48,181 nucleotides of DNA, taken from the NCBI GenBank assembly GCA_004555765.1, contig SFHG01000011.1, positions 1 through 48,181 on the forward strand, read 5' to 3'. Positions 43,113-48,181 of this stretch are shown here, one piece after another. The position numbers were made by a program, and so were the translations under genes. The stretch is from Bacteroidales bacterium. Lineage in GTDB: Bacteria > Bacteroidota > Bacteroidia > Bacteroidales > Porphyromonadaceae. The notes under the pieces were generated by a model. That model saw only the letters and a list, made by a program, of their open reading frames with translations. It was not told the DNA's origin and did not search any database. Numbering within the stretch: position 1 is the stretch's first letter; the number at the start of each line of letters is the position of its first letter.

Positions 43113-44657
43113 TCAGAGGTTAACACCGCGAGATACGAGGTTCCAATTGAGGATAGCCGCGCGAACCTGGATAGAGGTATCATGGCTGTCCACCGGAGTA
43201 TCGGGAGTAGTTCCGGGCTCGTCGGGGTTTTCGGGCTTCGGAACGTTGGGGTCCGTCGGGTCGATGGGGTCGAAGTTGTCACCGAAGTTCTTGATGGCCT
43301 CAATGCTGAGTGAGTAGATGTTGTTACGACGGGTGAAGGGGTAAACGGTTACACCGTTGTCCACCTGCTTATTGGCAGGAGTGAGCCATACCATCTTTCC
43401 GCCTTCATAAAGCTGGGACTTGGTGTTGCCGTCTTCACGTGCCGCGCTAAGCGTGAGGTAAAGCTTACCGGTTTGGTCACCCTTGAAGAAAGAACCTGCC
43501 TTCCAGGTGTACACTTGTCCATCCACTTCTTCTGTCCTTTCTGCAGCAACCTCTTCGGCAGTAGCATAGGCAGGAACAGGGGGGTTCTTGGGATTGGAAT
43601 CGTCAAGCTTCCAAACCTCATTCTCACCGGGGACATAGGTGCCGTAAACCTTCACGTAGGTAATATCGGCGTACTTGAAGGACTCGTCGGCACTAGGAGC
43701 GAAGCCAGCCATAGAGTTTTCGAGGAAGAAGATACCTTTATTGGAAGACTCTTTGAGAGCAACAGCGCCGCTCTTTGTGAGAGGGATAGAGTTCAGGGTA
43801 GCCCATTGATCGTCGGCGCCGACAGCAACGAGAGACACATCGGACACCTTCTGGAGATCACGGAGACCGGTGAGCTCTTCTCCACTGAAAGTGGAAGCCG
43901 GTACAGCATCGATGGCGGACTTGTAAGCCGCTCCGTAACCGGTGGCAGGTGTCGTAGTGTCAAGCGTGCGGTTACCTGCGTGATCAGCGAAGTAATAAGC
44001 CTTCTTTGCAGAACCGGCTACGGCGTAACGCAGATCCTTAACGGTACCCTTCAAATCTACTTTAAAAGATTCGCCTTGTGCCACCTGCACCTTGGAAACG
44101 ACACGTTCTACGACGTAGTCAAACTGGTTGGTGCCGGCTTTCACATCCGTTTCAGCGATGTCGGGCTTAATATCGATGGCCGTTGCGGACTTAGAAGTCA
44201 TCGTGAACCCGGTCTCAGCGGCGAGCTTGGAGAGGTCGGCAATCTGCACCTCGGTTTCTGGAGCAAGTGCAGGGATAGGAGTAAGACCGTTCAGGGCAAG
44301 AGCGGAATTGATACCGTCACCCGTTTTGCCGGTGTACTTGAAGACAGGGGTCTGCCAGTAGGTTTCTACGCCCTCTACCACGGGGTTAAAGGTAAGACCG
44401 GTAACAGTTGCTCCGGTGACAGTAGAAGGTGCTTCGGCATAGAACGTCCCGTTGGCGATAAGGGATTCACCACCTACGCCTTCAACGTCGCGCTGTGAGT
44501 CGGTCACGGCTCTGAGACCTGCTTCGGAGGCTTTGATGGAGGCAAAAGTACCGGTCGCGCTGTCCGGATTAACGACACCCGAGGTGTTGTCCTTTTGGCA
44601 GGATGCGAAGCTGAGCGCTACGGCACCTGCAAGAAGAAGAGTTGAATACTTGTTCAT
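43113..44657 (-). CDS. Mfa1-like fimbrial major subunit
   Basis: This 514-residue pro-fimbrillin has a lipobox (LSFASCQKDN, Cys20) and Arg49 in KASEAGLRAVTDSQRD, the position where Porphyromonas gingivalis Mfa1 is trimmed by Arg-gingipain. Whether such a protease works here is inference. The middle has AETDVKAGTNQFDYVVERVVSKVQVAQGE, matching the conserved VERxVAK strand of fimbrillins. The C-terminus has RRNNIYSLSIEAIKNFG, a Pro/Asp-rich linker (DPTDPNVPKPENPDEPGTTP) and a final donor-like strand, AAILNWNLVSRGVNL. It forms the pilus shaft. A 54-bp spacer follows the DUF3868 gene, so these genes are probably co-transcribed. Confidence 0.92.
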   Translation of the reverse strand: MNKYSTLLLAGAVALSFASCQKDNTSGVVNPDSATGTFASIKASEAGLRAVTDSQRDVEGVGGESLIANGTFYAEAPSTVTGATVTGLTFNPVVEGVETYWQTPVFKYTGKTGDGINSALALNGLTPIPALAPETEVQIADLSKLAAETGFTMTSKSATAIDIKPDIAETDVKAGTNQFDYVVERVVSKVQVAQGESFKVDLKGTVKDLRYAVAGSAKKAYYFADHAGNRTLDTTTPATGYGAAYKSAIDAVPASTFSGEELTGLRDLQKVSDVSLVAVGADDQWATLNSIPLTKSGAVALKESSNKGIFFLENSMAGFAPSADESFKYADITYVKVYGTYVPGENEVWKLDDSNPKNPPVPAYATAEEVAAERTEEVDGQVYTWKAGSFFKGDQTGKLYLTLSAAREDGNTKSQLYEGGKMVWLTPANKQVDNGVTVYPFTRRNNIYSLSIEAIKNFGDNFDPIDPTDPNVPKPENPDEPGTTPDTPVDSHDTSIQVRAAILNWNLVSRGVNL

Positions 44658-44711
44658 TTTTTCTTTTAAAATTAAAATGAGTGAGTAAAATAATAATGTA
44701 TACAGTAAAAC

Positions 44712-46175
44712 TTAGTTTCTCGTCTTGGAGATTTCTTCGAGATTGGCACGCGCTTCGGCGGAACCGAGACCCGCGGCCTTTTCCAAAGTCTCCACGGCTC
44801 CCTCATAGTCCCCGGAGAGTGCCCGTGCCACGCCGAGGTTATTCAGCGCCTCAGGGCTGTCACCGAGTGCGGGAAGGGTCTTAAGCGCTCTTGCAAAGCT
44901 TCCGACTTCGAGATCAGCGGCGGCTCCGTTGATGAGTGCCACAGGTTCCTCGGGGAAGAGACGGGAAGCAATGTCAAAGACTTCCTTGTACTCCTCGGAG
45001 GCGGGATCATAAGTCTTGGCCACGAGGTACAGCTCGTTAAGGGAAAGGAGCTTGGGGTTCTTTTTGAGCAACACCTTGGCTTCGTTCACGTCGAAAGGAC
45101 GCACCGTATAGCTGATGGTGTACTCCGTCCTGCGGATCGCAGGCCATACGGAAGAGAGGAGTTCGGAGTAGGTCTTGCCACCGTCCAGTGCCTTGATTTC
45201 CGCATCACGGGCATCGGGATCCTTGACCGTCCCGATGATGGAGAGAACTTTGTCTCTTATTTCGTCCGAGAGGTTGCCTTCACCTTCTTTGATAAGCTCT
45301 TTGGCACGCGTCCAGTCTTCGCCCTCACCGCGAGCGACGAAGTCTTCGCGACTCACGCCGTAGCGACCGCTCAAATAGTCCGCGAAAGCTTTGGCACGCT
45401 TATCGCTGAGCGACTTATTATAAGCCACGGAAGCCTCCGGGGACGCATAGCCTACGATCTCGACTTTGGAAGCCTTGAGGTCGGGGTTTTTGAGTATGGC
45501 GACCACTTTGTCGTTCACTTCGTCAAGGACAGACTTATTGCCGGAGAAAGAAGGGTCTATCCGCGAACCATCGACCTCGAAGCCGATTGTGGCGGTGTAC
45601 TTGTCCGCACGAACCTTGGGATCCTCCACCGGCGGAGTGACATAGGAGAGGCGGTACCGGGGGGCGGTAAGCACCTTGTCCGCCACTTTCTTTTCGCTCT
45701 CGCTCTTTTCACAAGCGGCACAGCCGAATGCGTAAGCTTTGAAGTGGAGGGAGGCATCGCTCATCCACTCCTGGGCGGGAAGGGACGTGGCGTAGCTGAC
45801 GGAACGGACACCGCGCGAGGGCACCGTGATGCTCAAGGGAGCCGGCGTCATATACTCGCGAGGATTGCCGAGTACCCTCTCGCGCTCAAGAGTGGTGGCA
45901 CGCGCTTTACCGGCGATGAAGAAAGGCTCGAGGAGGTACCGCTCGCCCGTGGTGCCATTGGCACGCAACTCGGGAACGACGATGAGGAGATCCTGAGACC
46001 CGATGCGGAGCGCATCGATGCCGGCGTTGAAGGAGAGACTCAGTTTACCGCCTTCCGATACCGACGAGAGGTCGCGGACGGTAATGTCGTCAAGTGAGGG
46101 TCTCTGCGCCTGTGCGACAGTCGCGACGGAGCCGGCGAAGAGAAAGGCAGATATATAAAGGAGGTATCTTTTCAT
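44712..46175 (-). CDS. DUF3868 / OmpA-like / TPR protein of the fimbrial locus
   Basis: This 487-residue protein has a signal peptide (MKRYLLYISAFLFAGSVATVAQAQ; the ATG at 46175 is preferred over the frame start two codons earlier). The N-terminal DUF3868 domain includes LSFNAGIDALRIGSQDLLIVVPEL. A mid OmpA-type domain has KVEIVGYASPEASVAYNKSLSDKRAKAFADYL, and a C-terminal TPR-like stretch has ALNNLGVARALSGDYEGAVETLEKAAGLG. In Bacteroidales it is regularly found with DUF3575 proteins ahead of Mfa1-type subunits. It is probably periplasmic, tying the assembly machinery to peptidoglycan. Confidence 0.88.
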   Translation of the reverse strand: MKRYLLYISAFLFAGSVATVAQAQRPSLDDITVRDLSSVSEGGKLSLSFNAGIDALRIGSQDLLIVVPELRANGTTGERYLLEPFFIAGKARATTLERERVLGNPREYMTPAPLSITVPSRGVRSVSYATSLPAQEWMSDASLHFKAYAFGCAACEKSESEKKVADKVLTAPRYRLSYVTPPVEDPKVRADKYTATIGFEVDGSRIDPSFSGNKSVLDEVNDKVVAILKNPDLKASKVEIVGYASPEASVAYNKSLSDKRAKAFADYLSGRYGVSREDFVARGEGEDWTRAKELIKEGEGNLSDEIRDKVLSIIGTVKDPDARDAEIKALDGGKTYSELLSSVWPAIRRTEYTISYTVRPFDVNEAKVLLKKNPKLLSLNELYLVAKTYDPASEEYKEVFDIASRLFPEEPVALINGAAADLEVGSFARALKTLPALGDSPEALNNLGVARALSGDYEGAVETLEKAAGLGSAEARANLEEISKTRN

Positions 46176-46200
46176 GACCAAAACAAATGGGGTCTTTTAC

Positions 46201-46785
46201 TTACTTGAAGAAATAGAGCAGGGAAAGGGTAGCCCGCGTAAGGCTGAAGAAGTCTTTGGAACCGGTGTCGCGGAGCGCGCCACAGGTGACACATTCGTAC
46301 TGGCGGAAGTTGGTGTGCGTCCACCCGCCCCCAAGCGAGGCTTCGATGTTCCAACGCGGCGAGAGCACCCACTGGTACCCGACGGAGAGACCGGCACCGT
46401 AGAAAGAACCCTCGTAGCGGTTGTCCTTGAATGTCTTCAGTCGACCCAGAGGAATATCCCAGCCACCGATGTTGTACTGTCCTCCGTGACCATGAAGACC
46501 AATGAACGCACCATTGAAAGCCTCGCAGAACCAATAACGAAGCTCGGGCTGCGCGGCCCAGTAGCGCAACTCTTTCGGCTCATCAAACTTCCAGAGATTG
46601 CCGGAGGCACCGAGATCAAGAGAGAACTTGTCGGAGAGCCGGGTTTCGACGGAGAGGTTCGGCGACCCCATAAGCGCCCAGTGGGCCAGATTTGTCTTTA
46701 GCGACACCTTCTGCGCATCGACCTCTTGTGTCGAGCCTGCAAGAAGCAAGAGAGCAGTCAACAGACCAAGTATTAATTTTCTCAT
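46201..46785 (-). CDS. DUF3575 outer membrane protein of the fimbrial locus
   Basis: This 194-residue protein has a signal peptide (MRKLILGLLTALLLLAGSTQEVDAQ) and the DUF3575 pattern VSLKTNLAHWALMGSPNLSVETRL, then LRYWAAQPELRYWF, GSFYGAGLSVGYQWVLSPRWNIEASLGGG, CVTCGALRDTGSKDFFSLTRATLSLLYFF. It is predicted to be a small beta-barrel outer membrane protein. It is the first gene of the fimbrial locus, 25 bp before the DUF3868 gene. Start M2 is preferred over the adjacent first Met. Confidence 0.88.
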   Translation of the reverse strand: MRKLILGLLTALLLLAGSTQEVDAQKVSLKTNLAHWALMGSPNLSVETRLSDKFSLDLGASGNLWKFDEPKELRYWAAQPELRYWFCEAFNGAFIGLHGHGGQYNIGGWDIPLGRLKTFKDNRYEGSFYGAGLSVGYQWVLSPRWNIEASLGGGWTHTNFRQYECVTCGALRDTGSKDFFSLTRATLSLLYFFK

Positions 46786-46868
46786 CATTTATACTACAGT
46801 AATTGTTTGCGAAATAAGAAAACCGATTTATCGGTTTGGTCGAATAACCCGACCACCTCACCTCGCTA

Positions 46869-46876
46869 CAAATTTA
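46869..46876 (-). promoter_or_regulatory. Putative -7 box for the fimbrial operon
   Basis: TAAATTTG on the minus strand fits TAnnTTTG about 85 bp before the DUF3575 start codon. The expected -33 TTTG is not present at 19-21 bp, so the promoter may need an activator or lie elsewhere. Confidence 0.45.
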
Positions 46877-47046
46877 CTAAAACTTATTGAATTATCTTCT
46901 TAAATCATCCGTACAGCGGACGAATTTGCACATTTCCTTTTTACTTCACCTTTACTAATGCTTTTCGCAAAAGACTTTTTCCATAAAAACATCGTTGAGT
47001 ATTTATTCATCTTTCAAGGGAGTGTAAAATACGTTACCTAATACAC
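46877..47046. other. AT-rich upstream region of the fimbrial locus
   Basis: This AT-rich stretch lies between the candidate fimbrial promoter and the divergent small RNA candidate. No gene is visible. It is the likely place for regulatory protein binding. Confidence 0.4.
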
Positions 47047-47153
47047 TACCTTTGCCTTTTGAGGGAGAGTCTCCGGAGGAACGCCACGGGAACGAAACAA
47101 AAGTGTTTACCTTCTTTTGTCAGGTACTCCCGTGAGGGAGTACCTCCTTTTTA
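47047..47153 (+). ncRNA. Candidate small RNA with promoter box and terminator
   Basis: TACCTTTG (47047-47054) is a -7 box. The predicted transcript from about 47061 has no open frame. It contains a short GGAGA/TCTCC stem near 47064, the stem ACAAAAG/CTTTTGT (47097-47103 with 47114-47120), and then a perfect 10-bp stem AGGTACTCCC-GTGA-GGGAGTACCT (47122-47145) followed by CCTTTTTA. That gives a discrete RNA of about 90 nt, divergent from the fimbrial operon. The -33 box is weak. I do not recognise a known RNA family. Confidence 0.5.
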
Positions 47154-47351
47154 CGTAAAAAGGTCGCGCTAAGCATTCCGCCTTGATCCCCTTTACAGCG
47201 CAAATTTACCGCAATTTATTCAAATCTCGTCACCGTTTCCGGCATCCACCGACGAATTTATATATTATGACCCGACCCAAGCCCCCGAAACCGCAGACGT
47301 AACAAGGCGTTTCCGTGAAATGTTAAAGTTTGACTTTCATAAAAAGACATC

Positions 47352-47395
47352 AAAAACCCGATCCCGTCCCGAAAAGGGTCATTTTCCGGGTTTTT
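47352..47395. terminator. Hairpin AAAAACCCG / CGGGTTTTT
   Basis: A 9-bp perfect stem at 47352-47360 and 47387-47395 has T or A tracts on both sides, so it could terminate transcription in either direction. Its loop contains a second small stem (GACCC/GGGTC-like). It bounds the palindrome cluster on its left. Confidence 0.5.
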
Positions 47396-47400
47396 GTCCG

Positions 47401-48181
47401 GTGTCCGTATGGAATCCGTATGGGGTTCGTATGGTATTCGTATGACGTTGCGCCCCGTTAGGGGCAAAGAGATGCCGTAGGCATCGCAAGGGAGTAGCCC
47501 GGGGTTAAGACCTCGTTAGAGGTCGACACCCCGGGTAAAAGAGGGGCATATATTATTCCCCATGGGGGTCGAAGATTAAAGAAACGGGTCATTCTTCCTT
47601 CCTCTCGACCGCTGACGCGGTCTCTTGCCCCTACGGGGCGTCATTTGTCCGGCGTCCGTACGTTGTTCGTATGACGTGCGCCCCGCCCGTGGCGCGCAGA
47701 TGCCGTTAGGCGTCCGTACGGTATTCGTATGACGTTGCGCCCCGATAGGGGCAGACGGCACGGAGTGCCGAATCTTGGTAGCCCCGTACGAAGACCGCGT
47801 CAGTCGATGTGTGGGGTAATGGAGGAGCAAATAAATCCCCACAGCCACAGCGTGGCTGAACCTCTGTTCGGCACCTACGGAGCCGTGTGAAAATTAATGA
47901 ATGCCCCTTTTCCTCGGGGTGTCGACCCCTACGGGGTCTTAACCCCGGGCTACCAAGATGGTGGCACGCTGTGCCACTCTTGCCCCTACGGGGCGTTCGC
48001 ACGGTATTCGTATGGCATTCGTATGATGTTCGTATGGCATTCGTATGATGTTCGCACGGTATTCGTATGGCATTGCGCCCCGTAGGGGCAAAGAGATGCC
48101 GTAGGCATCGCAAGGGAGTAGCCCGGGGTTAAGACCTCGTTAGAGGTCGACACCCCGGGTAAAAGAGGGGCATATATTATT
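47401..48181. repeat. Cluster 5 of REP-like palindromes with long direct repeat and 11-bp arrays
   Basis: A 107-108 bp composite (GCCCC-GT(T)A-GGGGC, GATGCC-GTA-GGCATC, GTAGCCCGGGGTTAAGACC, GAGGTCGACACCCCGGG, then GGGGCATATATTATT) occurs at 47450-47557 and again at 48075-48181. The copies differ by a single indel, and the window ends inside or at the end of copy 2. Between them lie a degenerate copy (GTAGCCCCG at 47778), CAGCCAC-AGC-GTGGCTG near 47838, and an inverted copy with GACCCC-TAC-GGGGTC and AACCCCGGGCTACC (about 47919-47954). Runs of TTCGTATG at about 11-bp spacing occur at 47404-47445 and 47998-48072. No gene is credible here. Confidence 0.92.

Noticed and set aside
47097..47153. 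SRP RNA, tmRNA or 6S RNA
   Set aside because: The diagnostic sequences (for example the SRP GGAA/AGCAG internal loops) are not present; only an unclassified small RNA can be proposed.

Overview
The window looks like a chromosomal segment of a Bacteroidales bacterium, most likely Porphyromonas or a close relative. Support comes from a complete Mfa1/Mfa2-type fimbrial locus with DUF3575 and DUF3868/OmpA accessory genes, two GLPGLI proteins beside a TonB-dependent receptor-like protein, type B ribosomal protein L31, pyruvate phosphate dikinase, and Bacteroidetes-type promoters (TAnnTTTG at -7, TTTG at -33). I cannot name the species from sequence alone.

Layout. 1-1100: remnant of a mobile-element DNA-binding gene (two one-base frameshifts) abutting the 3' end of mnmE. 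1208-10702: mnmE, rpmE2, ppdK, rpsA, tRNA-Lys and a phosphoethanolamine transferase, all on the minus strand. 10800-11404: a cluster of palindromic repeats. 11475-16194: TonB-receptor-like protein, two GLPGLI proteins and a small exported protein. 16223-24126: glyA, gdhA and an oxidative pentose phosphate operon (gnd-zwf-pgl plus a membrane protein). 24485-33829, plus strand: pyrG-yidC, a CPBP protease-fucosidase pair, then dapB-lepB-wbqC. 33961-34929: a four-helix-bundle gene bracketed by two inverted arrays of 10-bp repeats. 34969-46785, minus strand: the fimbrial locus, in transcription order DUF3575, DUF3868/OmpA/TPR, Mfa1-like major subunit, Mfa2-like anchor, an inserted Y1 (HUH) transposase, a minor fimbrillin lipoprotein and a large tip-type lipoprotein. 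46789-48181: a candidate small RNA and another dense palindrome cluster.

The most interesting system is a REP/RAYT-like one. A stand-alone 150-residue Y1 transposase sits inside the fimbrial locus between two large palindrome clusters. The recurring core is the tetranucleotide GTAG directly 5' of a CCCGGGG-stem imperfect hairpin, which is the architecture of REP elements mobilised by REP-associated tyrosine transposases. I count about 17 copies in the window, including near variants, together with partner palindromes that keep a CC-GTA-GG centre while exchanging their outer arms. Next to the transposase the elements form an exact 75-bp-period mosaic array. The clusters lie at most junctions of the fimbrial locus and could affect transcript stability or subunit ratios.

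Three conserved or recognisable genes carry lesions. mnmE has lost the GTPase P-loop and switch I in frame. rpsA has a frame-disrupting deletion in its second S1 domain. The element remnant at the left edge has two homopolymer-type frameshifts. Whether these are real or assembly artefacts is the main quality question for this contig.
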